Shown: one piece after another, positions 1-8,547 of the stretch
How the letters are laid out: each line of letters begins with the position of its first letter
Position numbering within the stretch: the stretch's first letter is position 1
Assembly: GCA_025774615.1 (NCBI GenBank)
Contig: JALGVQ010000009.1
Coordinates: 1 to 26,291 of the forward strand
From: a bacterium
Lineage (GTDB): Bacteria > Blakebacterota > Blakebacteria > Blakebacterales > Blakebacteraceae
Length of the DNA stretch: 26,291 bases
Direction of reading: 5' to 3'
Position numbers and translations under genes: made by a program
The notes under the pieces: generated by a model
What the model was told of the DNA's origin: nothing
Databases searched by the model: none
The model's input: only the letters and a program-made list of their open reading frames with translations

Positions 1-73
1 CATCTTCGTCCAGATTCTCGATCAATTACAGAAGGCGGAAACACCAAAAATCTCATTGGCTGAACCTGATTGA
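1..73 (+). CDS. ExbD/TolR-family protein, C-terminal end only
   Basis: Reading from base 2, 23 codons run in frame to a TGA at 71-73; the 5' part lies outside the window. The tail, with LDQLQKAETPKISLAEP near the end, resembles the last helix and strand of ExbD proteins, which typically end in an 'L..AG..KIsLat' pattern. It sits 6 bases before a complete exbD, so it is probably the first of two tandem exbD genes behind an unseen exbB. In such complexes ExbD forms the periplasmic stator that couples proton flow through ExbB to TonB-type energy transduction. The assignment rests on a short segment plus context. Confidence 0.6.
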   Translation, partial: IFVQILDQLQKAETPKISLAEPD

Positions 74-79
74 GGAACA

Positions 80-499
80 ATGCCGAAGATCCAAAAGAAA
101 CAGAAGGCTGACGTAGCGATCCCGACCGGTTCGATGGGAGATATCGTGTTCCTCCTGCTGATCTTTTTCATGGTGACTACGGTTTTCGTGGAGTACCGGG
201 GGATCGCCGGGATAGAGATACCTCGCGCGGAGATGACCGAGCGGCTCGAAAAGAAGCGTGGAATCGCCCACATGTGGATCAGTGATGATGGCAAGATCAT
301 GATCGACGATCTCCCGGTTGTAATGGGGGATATCGCCGGTCTGATCTACCCGAAGCGTGTTGATGAACCGAGACTCATCGTTTCGATCATCGCTGATGTC
401 CGGGCACCGTACGGGATTGTTTCCGACGCGATGCGAGAACTGCGTGAGGCTGACGCCTTACAGGTCAATTTCTCCACGCTCTACGCGTTTTCAAGGTAG
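80..499 (+). CDS. exbD: ExbD/TolR-family biopolymer transport protein
   Basis: This 139-residue protein is the usual ExbD length. A short basic cytoplasmic N-terminus is followed by one membrane helix at about residues 20-40, then a periplasmic domain. Asp21, at the start of the helix in the context GSMGD, matches the conserved proton-relay aspartate of ExbD/TolR. By family, it is the stator partner of ExbB and energises TonB- or Tol-type envelope machinery. The ATG at base 80 follows GAGGAA at a normal distance and lies 6 bases after the stop of another ExbD-like gene, so the pair is probably co-transcribed. A strong terminator lies 50 bases downstream. Whether it serves TonB or Tol-Pal cannot be decided here. 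Confidence 0.88.
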   Translation: MPKIQKKQKADVAIPTGSMGDIVFLLLIFFMVTTVFVEYRGIAGIEIPRAEMTERLEKKRGIAHMWISDDGKIMIDDLPVVMGDIAGLIYPKRVDEPRLIVSIIADVRAPYGIVSDAMRELREADALQVNFSTLYAFSR

Positions 500-548
500 A
501 GTCGATGCAATGAACTCGCCGCGCCTTGTAGAGGCGTGTATGCTCGTG

Positions 549-590
549 ATGGGTATCGGATGAATCTCATCTGGTACCCATTTTCATTTT
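549..590 (+). terminator. Rho-independent terminator after exbD
   Basis: Arms at 549-563 and 567-581 pair over 15 bp, with two G.U pairs and a 3-base loop (ATC). A T-rich run with four terminal Ts (582-590) follows. It lies 50 bases after the exbD stop and ends the ExbD transcription unit. On the other strand the hairpin is not followed by a U tract, so it is directional. Confidence 0.85.
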
Positions 591-679
591 ATAGCTGCAC
601 CAGGCTCTTTCACTCCATTTGATTGAACAACCGTTCACGGGAATTCGTATTGAGGGAAATCAGCGGGGAGAGTGTGAGT

Positions 680-1417
680 ATGGAGGATATTCAGAGTCAG
701 GACAGGCCGATTTCGTTCTTTCAGAGGATTATCCTGGTTCTCACTGAACCGGCGAAGGCATTTGCCGACATTGTGGCTCATCCACGCTGGATCGGCGCCT
801 TCCTGATCGTCGTTCTTGCCGGACTGGTGAGCATGCAGGCGAGCTTTCCCTACATGATGGAGGCGCAGGAACGCGCGTTTCAGCAGAATCCAAATATGAC
901 TCCGGAACAGACTGAGATGATGATGCAGCGTTTCGATCCGGAGAAGGAGGTGTCCCAGCGCATCTGGATGTCCATCATGGCTGTCGTCGGCGGATTCCTC
1001 GAACTCCTCATCCTTGCGGGACTGTTCACCTTCGGCTGCAGCTTCCTGCTGGGAGGTGAAGCGACGTTTAAACAGGTGATGGCGGTGATTGCGCACTCAC
1101 TACTTGTACGCGTACCGAAGGTGCTGCTCCTCACACCACTCATACTCGTCAAGCAAAGTATGAGTGTCTCATCAAGTCTCGCGGTCCTTCTTCCGATGGA
1201 TCAGTGGATGACTCCTCTGGGGGTATTGCTGATGCAGATTGATATCTTCAAGATCTGGGGTATCGCGCTGCTGATCACAGGACTCGCCACGTTGTACAGG
1301 TTCTCAAAAGGCAAGGTTGCCGCGCTGGTGCTCGGCTTCTTCTCCCTCTGGGTCGTGATCCAGGTCGTGCTGGCGATCGTGGCCTCGAGTCTGTTCGGGG
1401 GGTTAACAGGTGGATGA
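680..1417 (+). CDS. Yip1-family polytopic membrane protein
   Basis: This is a 245-residue hydrophobic protein with about five membrane segments (near residues 37-53, 97-124, 132-157, 178-203 and 212-238). The opening FFQRIILVLTEPAKAFADI, the GGEATFKQV stretch after the second or third segment, and the overall length fit the bacterial Yip1 family (PF04893), whose role is not established. The start is the ATG at 680 because GGGGAG lies 9 bases upstream; an in-frame TTG at 623 would add 19 residues of no evident character. Its stop lies 22 bases before the tolC-type start, so it looks like the first gene of the exporter operon. It could assist exporter assembly, but that is inferred from position alone. 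Confidence 0.7.
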   Translation: MEDIQSQDRPISFFQRIILVLTEPAKAFADIVAHPRWIGAFLIVVLAGLVSMQASFPYMMEAQERAFQQNPNMTPEQTEMMMQRFDPEKEVSQRIWMSIMAVVGGFLELLILAGLFTFGCSFLLGGEATFKQVMAVIAHSLLVRVPKVLLLTPLILVKQSMSVSSSLAVLLPMDQWMTPLGVLLMQIDIFKIWGIALLITGLATLYRFSKGKVAALVLGFFSLWVVIQVVLAIVASSLFGGLTGG

Positions 1418-1439
1418 TCTGATACGCAGGAGAATCGTG

Positions 1440-2804
1440 ATGTACAGGTATTCGTTACGCGTCGGGGTGATCGTGCTTGCCCTGTTCACAATCCCGGCAT
1501 CACCGGCTGTCACACAGGGTCAGGAATCGTTGACACTCAGGGAGTGTATCGATCTGGCACTCATGGATAATCCCATGGTGCAGCGGTCGGAACGTCAGCT
1601 CCTTCAGAGCGAACTGCAGACGCAGCGGGCCTCTTCCTCGCTCCTGCCGTCGGTCTCTCTTTCAGGTTCGTTCTCCCGGTACACCAGTGTGTCGCCTCAG
1701 CGGCTCCTGAATCCGGCGACAAATCAGATCGTTGAGGGGAGCGCGACTGCCAACACTTCCATGAGTTATTACTCGGGGCTTTCAGTATCTCAGCCGCTCT
1801 TCAACCGATCGATCACCTCGCTCTACCTCCAGGCGGTCGCATCAGAAGAGATCTCCCGGGCCGGCACAAACCTCCAGCAACAGCAGACCATCCTTCAGGT
1901 GCACCAGGCCTACTACGCTCTGCTCCGGGCTGAGAGGAACCTCTTGGTGGCACAGACCGATCTCGAGTACAACCGGGAACTGCTTCGTCAGGTGAACATA
2001 CTCCATTCCCTGGGTAACCGGGCGCGGGTGGATGTGCTGCGCCAGGAGAGCGCCATCGCGCAGTCGGAACAGCGGCTGATAGCCGCCGAGAACAATCTTG
2101 CCAAAGGAAGAGCTGAGCTCAACTACCTGATGGGCCGCTCACCGACCGGGGAACTGGAGATAGTCGATGATCTCGGCTACGAGCCGCGAGAGTCTCAGAT
2201 AGAGACCGCTCTTGAGACAGCGCTCAGAGATCATCCCTCGCTCCGCCAGGCTCTGCTCGGGATCACCGTGGCTGAGACGGGACTGCAGTCGGCAAAGGCA
2301 GCCCGTTTCCCCTCAATGAACCTGTCGGGCAATTACTCCTGGCGTGGTGATTCCTACAGCAACTTCACCGATGCCTTCTCGAAGGACTACACCTGGAGCG
2401 TCGGAGTGGGACTCTACGTTCCCATATTCGACAGGCTGCAGACGAAGCTGAACGTGCAACGAGCCCAGGTCGATCTCGAGGGGGCGCGACTGGACCGCGA
2501 AGCGGCCGAGTTAAGCGTCGAGAGAGACGTATACATCGCGGTCCTCGATCTGCGGGAGGCTGAGCAGATGCTGCAGACTTCGCGCCGGGCGGTTGATCTG
2601 TCTCGTGAGGCGCTCAGGCTGTCAGAGGAGCGGTACCGTCTTGGCGCAGGTTCCCTGCTGGAAGTCAACTCCAGTCAATACGATCGGGTGAATGCGCAGT
2701 ATCTTGAGGTACAGGCGCTCTTTACATTGAAGGCGGCCACGGCGGGCCTGGAATTTGCCATGGGCCGTCTGGCTACCGGCACGATACCAGGGGCAGGACC
2801 GTGA
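1440..2804 (+). CDS. TolC-family outer-membrane efflux protein
   Basis: This 454-residue protein has a signal peptide (hydrophobic core about residues 7-20, likely cleavage near residues 23-25). Two homologous outer-membrane-efflux repeats follow, each beginning with a 'sl..al..hP.l..a' type segment (LTLRECIDLALMDNP near residue 32, and LETALRDHPSLRQA in the middle). Long amphipathic, Gln/Ala-rich stretches fit the periplasmic alpha-barrel. Family members form trimeric channels that open to the exterior for tripartite pumps. The ATG at 1440 follows GGAG by 7 bases and is preferred over an in-frame GTG at 1410, which would put ten extra residues before the signal peptide. It overlaps the adaptor gene by 4 bases, implying translational coupling. 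Confidence 0.92.
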   Translation: MYRYSLRVGVIVLALFTIPASPAVTQGQESLTLRECIDLALMDNPMVQRSERQLLQSELQTQRASSSLLPSVSLSGSFSRYTSVSPQRLLNPATNQIVEGSATANTSMSYYSGLSVSQPLFNRSITSLYLQAVASEEISRAGTNLQQQQTILQVHQAYYALLRAERNLLVAQTDLEYNRELLRQVNILHSLGNRARVDVLRQESAIAQSEQRLIAAENNLAKGRAELNYLMGRSPTGELEIVDDLGYEPRESQIETALETALRDHPSLRQALLGITVAETGLQSAKAARFPSMNLSGNYSWRGDSYSNFTDAFSKDYTWSVGVGLYVPIFDRLQTKLNVQRAQVDLEGARLDREAAELSVERDVYIAVLDLREAEQMLQTSRRAVDLSREALRLSEERYRLGAGSLLEVNSSQYDRVNAQYLEVQALFTLKAATAGLEFAMGRLATGTIPGAGP

Positions 2805-4057
2805 AGAAAAAACTGTTCATATTCGGCGGAGGCGGACTTTTGATTCTCCTCGTGCTTGGAAACCTGCTCGGCGGGGAAGGTGGCGGTGTCGAGGTGACGG
2901 TGGAAGAGGCGGCCCTGGGGAGTGTGGTCAGCCGTGTTTCCGCGTCGGGGAGGATATTCCCGGTCACTGAAGTGAAAATCAACAGTCAGGTGAGCGCCCG
3001 GATCGATCAGTTGCTCGTGATTGAGGGACAGGTCGTGGAGCGCGGCCAGATACTCGCGCAACTGGACCGGACCCTTTATGAAGCCAGGGTGGAGGGCGCG
3101 CGCGCCATGCTCAATACACAGCAGGCGAGTGCCGAGGCTTCGCTGGCGACTCTCAGACAGGCCGAGGACGCCCTGAACATCGCCCGGGCGATGGCCGAAC
3201 AGCAGGTGGGCGCCCAGCAGGATATGAGGGACGCGCAGAACGGTTACGAAGCATCGAAGGCCCGGTACAATGCATCACTGGCTCAGGTCTCTTCTGCCGA
3301 AGCTTCTCTCGACCAGGCCCTGGAAGACCTTTCCCGAACGACCCTGATAGCTCCCATGGAAGGAACGGTGACCGCTCTCATCATCGAGGAGGGCGAGATG
3401 GTTCTCGGTACCCAGATGACCATGGGTACGCAGTTAATGACCATTGCGGACCTGAGTCGTATGGAGGTAGAGGTCGACGTTGATGAGACCGACGTCGTGG
3501 CGGTGGAAGTAGGTCAGCTGGCAGAGGTGGAAGTCGATGCAATCCCCGATACGCTTTTCAGCGGCATCGTAACCGAGATCGCGAACGCGGGAGTCACCCT
3601 CGGCGCCGGCACTCAGATGGAGGTCACCAATTTCGCAGTGAAGGTCGAACTCTCCGATTCAGATCCCCGGCTGAGGCGAGGGATGTCGGCGGCGGTGGAT
3701 GTCATCACCGAGACGCATGAGAACGTCGTGAATATTCCGATGCAGGCGCTGACGGCGAGACGGAAAGAAGACCTGGTGGTGTCCAATGTAATGGATGAGG
3801 GCATGATTGAGTCCTCCTCCACAGCGGAGAAAGATGAGTATGTCGAAGTCGTCTTCGTTCTGACCGCTGAGAACACCATCGAAACAAGAGTGGTTGAGAC
3901 CGGGATCTCCGGGGCAACCCACATCGAGATCATCTCCGGGCTCGAGGAAGGTGAACAGGTTGTGACCGGACCTTTCCGTCTCCTGAGCCGTACATTGAAG
4001 GATGGAGACCGGGTAAAGGTTATAGAATCACTGCTCGAAGACGAACGCGACCGGTAA
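2801..4057 (+). CDS. MacA/HlyD-type periplasmic adaptor of an efflux pump
   Basis: This 418-residue membrane-fusion protein begins with a short basic end and an N-terminal membrane anchor (about residues 5-24). The first half of a lipoyl-like domain (about residues 41-90, including [20 protein letters not shown]) is followed by an Ala/Gln-rich coiled hairpin to about residue 182. The second lipoyl half ([12 protein letters not shown]) and beta-barrel domains complete it. Adaptors of this type bridge an inner-membrane ABC transporter to a TolC channel. The start is GTG, overlapping the tolC-type stop by 4 bases, with GGCAGGA just upstream. The following ATPase and MacB-like permeases indicate an ABC-type (MacAB-like) rather than an RND-type pump. 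The substrate is unknown. Confidence 0.9.
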   Translation: MKKKLFIFGGGGLLILLVLGNLLGGEGGGVEVTVEEAALGSVVSRVSASGRIFPVTEVKINSQVSARIDQLLVIEGQVVERGQILAQLDRTLYEARVEGARAMLNTQQASAEASLATLRQAEDALNIARAMAEQQVGAQQDMRDAQNGYEASKARYNASLAQVSSAEASLDQALEDLSRTTLIAPMEGTVTALIIEEGEMVLGTQMTMGTQLMTIADLSRMEVEVDVDETDVVAVEVGQLAEVEVDAIPDTLFSGIVTEIANAGVTLGAGTQMEVTNFAVKVELSDSDPRLRRGMSAAVDVITETHENVVNIPMQALTARRKEDLVVSNVMDEGMIESSSTAEKDEYVEVVFVLTAENTIETRVVETGISGATHIEIISGLEEGEQVVTGPFRLLSRTLKDGDRVKVIESLLEDERDR

Positions 4058-4077
4058 CGGGAGGACAGGAAGAGAAT

Positions 4078-4815
4078 ATGCAGCCGATCATAGATCTCAA
4101 GGGGATCACCAAAGAGTACATCATGGGTACCCAGGTCGTTCGCGCTCTGCGCGGAGTCGATATCGAGATACACCAGAACGAGTACGTTGCGATCATGGGG
4201 CCGTCCGGTTCCGGGAAGTCGACACTGATGAACCTGATCGGTTGTCTCGATACCCCGACTGCAGGCACCTATCTCTTCGATAATGTATCGGTTGAGAACA
4301 TGACCGATGACGAGCTTGCCGAGATCCGGAATCAGAAGATCGGATTCGTATTTCAGACGTTCAACCTGCTCCCGCGGGCCGACGCGCTTCACAATGTGGA
4401 ACTGCCGCTCATCTACAGCGGTCTTGCTGCCGGGGAACGTCGAACCAGGGCTCTCGAGGCTCTCGACTCGGTCGGACTTGGCGATCGTGTCGATCACAAA
4501 CCGAATGAACTCTCCGGGGGGCAGAGACAACGCGTGGCGATCGCCCGGGCCCTCGTCAACAATCCTTCGATAATCCTGGCAGACGAACCGACGGGTAACC
4601 TCGACACAACGACGGGTGAGGAGATCATGGCGGTGCTCGAGATCCTTTTCCAGCAGGGGAACGCTATCATCCTCGTGACTCATGAGGAGTATATCGCCGA
4701 GCACGCAAACCGGATCGTGCGGATCCTTGATGGCATAATAGGATCGGATGAAAAGGTTGAGCGTCGCCGCCATGCCAACGGTGTCACTGCGGCGCAGAGT
4801 GCCGATCAAGTCTGA
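4078..4815 (+). CDS. ABC transporter ATPase, MacB/LolD type
   Basis: This 245-residue nucleotide-binding subunit has all motifs intact: Walker A GPSGSGKS at 41-48, Q-loop Gln93, signature LSGGQ at 145-149, Walker B IILADE at 165-170 and the switch His202. The run [11 protein letters not shown] and the overall layout are typical of the LolD/MacB class, which drives mechanotransmission transporters rather than transport through the membrane domain. In MacB the ATPase is fused to the permease; here it is separate and followed by two permeases. It starts 20 bases after the adaptor stop, with a GGGAGGA ribosome site. About 25 residues after the conserved domain are a low-complexity, charged tail. 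Confidence 0.95.
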   Translation: MQPIIDLKGITKEYIMGTQVVRALRGVDIEIHQNEYVAIMGPSGSGKSTLMNLIGCLDTPTAGTYLFDNVSVENMTDDELAEIRNQKIGFVFQTFNLLPRADALHNVELPLIYSGLAAGERRTRALEALDSVGLGDRVDHKPNELSGGQRQRVAIARALVNNPSIILADEPTGNLDTTTGEEIMAVLEILFQQGNAIILVTHEEYIAEHANRIVRILDGIIGSDEKVERRRHANGVTAAQSADQV

Positions 4816-4823
4816 GCCATCGT

Positions 4824-6059
4824 ATGCGGTTGACCCGATTCCTTATTGAACTTCGGGAAAGTATAGCGGCAGCGTTCCGCGCGCTTCGTGCCAACATCCT
4901 CAGAACCATTCTGACAACCCTCGGTATTGTTGTCGGTGTGACTGCCGTCATCTCCATTGTCAGTCTGATCCAGGGACTCGACCGCACGGTCAAGCGGGAA
5001 GTCGCAGGTCTCGGCACGAATGTCCTCTATGTGAGCAAGTACCCCTGGATACAGATGGATGATTTCTGGAAGTTCCGGAACAGGAAGGATATCACGCTGG
5101 AACAGGGCCGAAGACTCCTGGAACTCGTGACCCTTCCGGAGGCCGCGTCGATGCAGGTCGGCACGAGTTCGACCGTGAAGTGGCGGGAACGAGCCGCACG
5201 GAGCGTCTCGATCGAAGGGCATACTCCAGAGGGACGGATAGTGCACGATCTTGATCCCGAGATCGGGAGGTTCTTCACCGTCGCCGAGGCACGCGACAAA
5301 CGGAACGTCATCATCCTTGGCAACGGTCTCTGGAGAGACCTCTTCGATGAGCGGGATCCGCTCGGCCAGCGGATCAGGGTCGGAAGGAATGTCTTCACCG
5401 TGATCGGTGTGATGCCCGAGCAGGGCACCATGATGGGAATGGATCAGAGCGCCAGCGCCGTCATTCCGCTGGAGACCCTCATGAAGCTGTTCGGATCACG
5501 TCGTTCGATAGGGTTAAATCTGCGGGCATACGATGCCGAATCCCTTCCGCTGGTCGAGGATGAGGCGCGTGGACTGATGCGACGCATTCGAGGCATTCCC
5601 TTCGGAGCCGAAGATGACTTTGCCATCAACCGACAGGAGATGCTGCTCGATCTCTTCCGGAGTCTGACGGCGGCCCTCTTCGCGGTCATGGTGGGAGTAG
5701 CGAGCCTCTCGCTCCTTGTAGGCGGTATCGGCATCATGAACATCATGCTGGTATCGGTCACCGAACGGACCCGTGAGATCGGGATCAGGAAGAGCGTGGG
5801 CGCAAAAAGGCGCAACATCATGTGGCAGTTCCTTGTCGAATCAGTAGTGGTGAGCGGCCTCGGCGGCGCGATCGGCATCGGACTCGGTATCGGCACTGCG
5901 CTCCTTGTTTCAGCCGTTACTTCACTGCCGGCAACAGCGCCGCTCTGGGCGGTGCTGCTCGGCCTGGTGTTCTCCACCTCAGTAGGGCTCTTCTTCGGCA
6001 TCTACCCTGCGGCCAAGGCCGCCGGACTCGATCCGATAGAAGCCCTGAGATCCGAGTAG
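4824..6059 (+). CDS. MacB/FtsX-type ABC transporter permease (first of two)
   Basis: This 411-residue permease has the MacB topology. One membrane helix lies near residues 25-50, followed by a large periplasmic MacB_PCD domain (about 52-280). Three helices of the FtsX domain follow, with the hallmark GGIGIMNIMLVSVTERT and the coupling stretch REIGIRKSVGAKRR that contacts the ATPase. Such permeases convert ATP hydrolysis into periplasmic motion that pushes substrate into the adaptor-TolC duct. It starts 8 bases after the ATPase stop with only a weak ribosome site, suggesting translational coupling. It is paralogous to the next gene, so the two may form a heterodimer. Confidence 0.92.
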   Translation: MRLTRFLIELRESIAAAFRALRANILRTILTTLGIVVGVTAVISIVSLIQGLDRTVKREVAGLGTNVLYVSKYPWIQMDDFWKFRNRKDITLEQGRRLLELVTLPEAASMQVGTSSTVKWRERAARSVSIEGHTPEGRIVHDLDPEIGRFFTVAEARDKRNVIILGNGLWRDLFDERDPLGQRIRVGRNVFTVIGVMPEQGTMMGMDQSASAVIPLETLMKLFGSRRSIGLNLRAYDAESLPLVEDEARGLMRRIRGIPFGAEDDFAINRQEMLLDLFRSLTAALFAVMVGVASLSLLVGGIGIMNIMLVSVTERTREIGIRKSVGAKRRNIMWQFLVESVVVSGLGGAIGIGLGIGTALLVSAVTSLPATAPLWAVLLGLVFSTSVGLFFGIYPAAKAAGLDPIEALRSE

Positions 6060-6068
6060 GGGGCGACG

Positions 6069-7298
6069 ATGGCTGTCAGCATTCAGGAAACAGGCCGTGT
6101 CGCGATGAGTTCCCTCTTCGCAAATCCTCTGCGCACCCTGCTGACAAGCCTCGGTATCATCATCGGCGTCGTGGCAGTGGTGGGTATGAGCAGCATGATA
6201 GAGGGGCTCGACCGGTTCTTCACCGAACAGCTCAGCGATCTCGGAAGCGAGACCTTCTACGTCCAGGCCAGTCCGAGCATCCAGATCCAGGTTGGAGGAC
6301 ACAGTAACGAAACCAACTGGGACGACCTGACCATCGATGACATGTACGCCATCAGAAAGAATGCTGATTCGGTCGAACTGGTGTCGGGATCGAGTACCCA
6401 TTTCGGTGTGGAGATCCGGTACGGTGGTGAGAAGACGAATCCGAATGTCATTCTGTATGGCGGTGATGAGAATCTGCCGCTCATACAGGGGCTCGGTCTC
6501 GACGTGGGGAGATTCTTCGGGCCGCTCGACAATTCGAACAAGCGTAATGTAGTCATCCTCGGTGCCGATATCGTGGAGCGGTTCTTCCCGACGGTAGATC
6601 CGATCGGACGGGAGATCAGGATAGACAGCCACCGGTTCCTGGTGATCGGGATACTCGAACAGCAGGGTGAGTTCCTCGGTTTCAGCCAGGACAATATCGT
6701 GTTCATACCACTCACTACGTTCCGCAAATACTGGGGGAGACGCAGTGAGGTTCAGATCGCGGTCATGGCGCGCCCCGGACACCTGCAGAACGCGGTTGAT
6801 GAAACAGTAAGCATCCTGCGTCAACGACGGGGTGTTCGTCCGGGTGAGCCGAACGATTTCGAGATCCAGACCTCTGACAGCGTGCGTGACATGATGAACA
6901 CCCTGATACTCGGTATCAGTCTCGTGATGGTCGGGATCGCCAGCATCAGTCTGCTGGTCGGCGGGATAGGCATCATGAACATCATGCTGGTGTCGGTCAC
7001 CGAGCGCACGAAGGAGATCGGAGTGCGGAAGGCGGTAGGGGCCCGCCGGCGTGATATTGTGATCCAGTTCCTTGTAGAGGCTGTGGTGTTGAGTGGAGTG
7101 GGAGGGACAATCGGCGCTGCGATCGGTGTCGGTATAGGCCTTCTTGTGGGGCTGGTGACGCCGTTGCCGGCCGCGGTTCCGATCGGTATGCTGGTGATCG
7201 CTCTCCTCGTTTGCGGCGGGATCGGCATAGGGTTCGGTGTGTATCCCGCCATGAAGGCTGCACGCCTCGATCCCGTGGAAGCACTCAGGTACGAATAG
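6069..7298 (+). CDS. MacB/FtsX-type ABC transporter permease (second of two)
   Basis: This 409-residue protein has the same architecture as the preceding permease: an N-terminal helix, a periplasmic MacB_PCD domain and three C-terminal FtsX-type helices with GGIGIMNIMLVSVTERT and KEIGVRKAVGARRR. The C-terminal domains of the two are clearly similar and share a nearly identical DNA stretch over the hallmark motif. The periplasmic domains have diverged much more. It starts 9 bases after the first permease behind a G-rich ribosome site. It closes the exporter operon; a 52-base gap follows before ribD, with no terminator visible. Confidence 0.92.
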   Translation: MAVSIQETGRVAMSSLFANPLRTLLTSLGIIIGVVAVVGMSSMIEGLDRFFTEQLSDLGSETFYVQASPSIQIQVGGHSNETNWDDLTIDDMYAIRKNADSVELVSGSSTHFGVEIRYGGEKTNPNVILYGGDENLPLIQGLGLDVGRFFGPLDNSNKRNVVILGADIVERFFPTVDPIGREIRIDSHRFLVIGILEQQGEFLGFSQDNIVFIPLTTFRKYWGRRSEVQIAVMARPGHLQNAVDETVSILRQRRGVRPGEPNDFEIQTSDSVRDMMNTLILGISLVMVGIASISLLVGGIGIMNIMLVSVTERTKEIGVRKAVGARRRDIVIQFLVEAVVLSGVGGTIGAAIGVGIGLLVGLVTPLPAAVPIGMLVIALLVCGGIGIGFGVYPAMKAARLDPVEALRYE

Positions 7299-7350
7299 CG
7301 TATTCAGCGCCCTTGTTCCCACGCTCCCACTTTCGCATCTTATATATTCT

Positions 7351-8514
7351 ATGACTGATCATGGCTCTTCGGCATCAGCACCTCCAGATCGGCACCCGAT
7401 CTTCATGCGGCAGGCTCTCGATCTGGCCCTGCTCGGCAGATGGACCGCACCACCGAATCCGGCAGTAGGAGCGGTTGTGGTCGTGGGCGATACGATCATC
7501 GGTCGGGGGTATCACGAGCGGCCGGGAGCACCACACGCCGAGGTGGTTGCCCTTGAGAACGCGGGTGCGGAAACACCAGGAGCAACCCTCTACGTCACTC
7601 TTGAGCCATGTAACCATCACGGACGAACGCCTCCCTGCACCGAAGCCATCATAGAGGCAGGGATCGAACGTGTGATCATCGCCGCTGAGGATCCGTGCCG
7701 CCACGATTGCGATGCCGGAATCGACAGATTGCGTGAGCAGTCGATCGAGGTCATCACCGGTGTGGAGAGTGCGAGAGCCGTGCAGGTCAATGCCCGCTAC
7801 TTTATGGCGTCGAGCGATGACCGACCGGTGGTGATCGCAAAGACGGCCCGGACGCTGGATGGCAGAACAATGAGTCCCGGGAGGAAGCCACTGGCCATTA
7901 CCGGGGCGGAGGCGCTTGAACAGGTCGGGTGCCGTCGGTCCGAAGTGGATGCCATACTCGCCGGGAGTGGAACCGTTCTGGCAGATGATCCCCGGATGAG
8001 CGCGAGGAGGGCAGATGGCACACTCTTCGATCGTCAACCGGTCAGAGTGGTCGCAGACAGCCGACTTCGGGTGTCGCCTGAGGCGCGGATCATCACATCA
8101 CCCGGGGGACCGGCGTGGGTGCTTACCAGCCGGGTTATGCTGGAAAGCCGGGAGGCAGCGCGGCTCAGAACGGCCGGGGCCGTCCTGGTCGGCGTGCCCT
8201 CACTTCCCGGTGGCGGACTTGATGTCAGGGCGATGCTGGAAGTCCTTCGCGATGAGGGGATAGATAGTGTCATGATCGAAGGGGGCGGAACACTGCTCTC
8301 TTCATTCGCCTCCTCCGACCTTGTCGATCATTGGCAGGTCTGGATTGCGCCTCGTGTGACAGGTGCCGGTGGCGGGATGCTGTATAGCGGTCTTGAGCCT
8401 CCAGTCCGACTGGGAGAGATGCGGGTATGGGAGTTCGGCGAGGACCTGTTGGTGACGGCGCTACCAGAGTCAGATACAGCGGACGATACACAGTGGATAC
8501 TTGATACAGAGTAG
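7351..8514 (+). CDS. ribD: bifunctional diaminohydroxyphosphoribosylaminopyrimidine deaminase / reductase
   Basis: This 387-residue enzyme performs the second and third steps of the GTP branch of riboflavin synthesis. The N-terminal deaminase has the zinc motif His62-Ala-Glu64, then Cys87 and Cys96 in LEPCNHHGRTPPC. The C-terminal reductase (from about residue 158) has KTARTLDGR, GSGTVLADDPR and the glycine-rich IEGGGTLLSS. The usual DPN-type loop after the deaminase core is replaced by DPCRHDC, with two extra cysteines. No Shine-Dalgarno is visible before the ATG; the A/T run TATATATT ends 3 bases upstream, so translation may be leaderless. An ATG at 7405 is less likely because family alignment continues upstream of it. 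First gene of the riboflavin cluster. Confidence 0.95.
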   Translation: MTDHGSSASAPPDRHPIFMRQALDLALLGRWTAPPNPAVGAVVVVGDTIIGRGYHERPGAPHAEVVALENAGAETPGATLYVTLEPCNHHGRTPPCTEAIIEAGIERVIIAAEDPCRHDCDAGIDRLREQSIEVITGVESARAVQVNARYFMASSDDRPVVIAKTARTLDGRTMSPGRKPLAITGAEALEQVGCRRSEVDAILAGSGTVLADDPRMSARRADGTLFDRQPVRVVADSRLRVSPEARIITSPGGPAWVLTSRVMLESREAARLRTAGAVLVGVPSLPGGGLDVRAMLEVLRDEGIDSVMIEGGGTLLSSFASSDLVDHWQVWIAPRVTGAGGGMLYSGLEPPVRLGEMRVWEFGEDLLVTALPESDTADDTQWILDTE

Positions 8515-8547
8515 TGGAACCGGAAGTAATCTTCGAAAGGGTAGAGC

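Noticed and set aside
619-651. Promoter for the exporter operon between the terminator and the Yip1-family gene
   Set aside because: TTGAAC with TCGTAT at a 16-base spacing is only a 3/6 match at -10. A promoter is expected in this gap but I cannot place it.
3613-4809. Long open frame (398 codons) on the minus strand across the adaptor end and ABC ATPase
   Set aside because: The plus strand carries intact, motif-complete genes here. The minus product is Ser/Arg-rich low-complexity sequence typical of an antisense frame.
5712-7010. Direct repeat between the two permease genes around the hallmark motif
   Set aside because: The near-identical DNA is confined to the conserved protein motif and is explained by paralogy, not by a mobile or regulatory repeat.
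5979-7322. Long open frame (447 codons) on the minus strand across the second permease
   Set aside because: It is the antisense shadow of a clearly real permease gene. Its product is rich in His/Asp/Arg with no recognisable domain.
7299-7350. Possible FMN riboswitch or terminator before ribD
   Set aside because: The gap is only 52 bases, too short for an FMN riboswitch, and no hairpin with a U tract is present.
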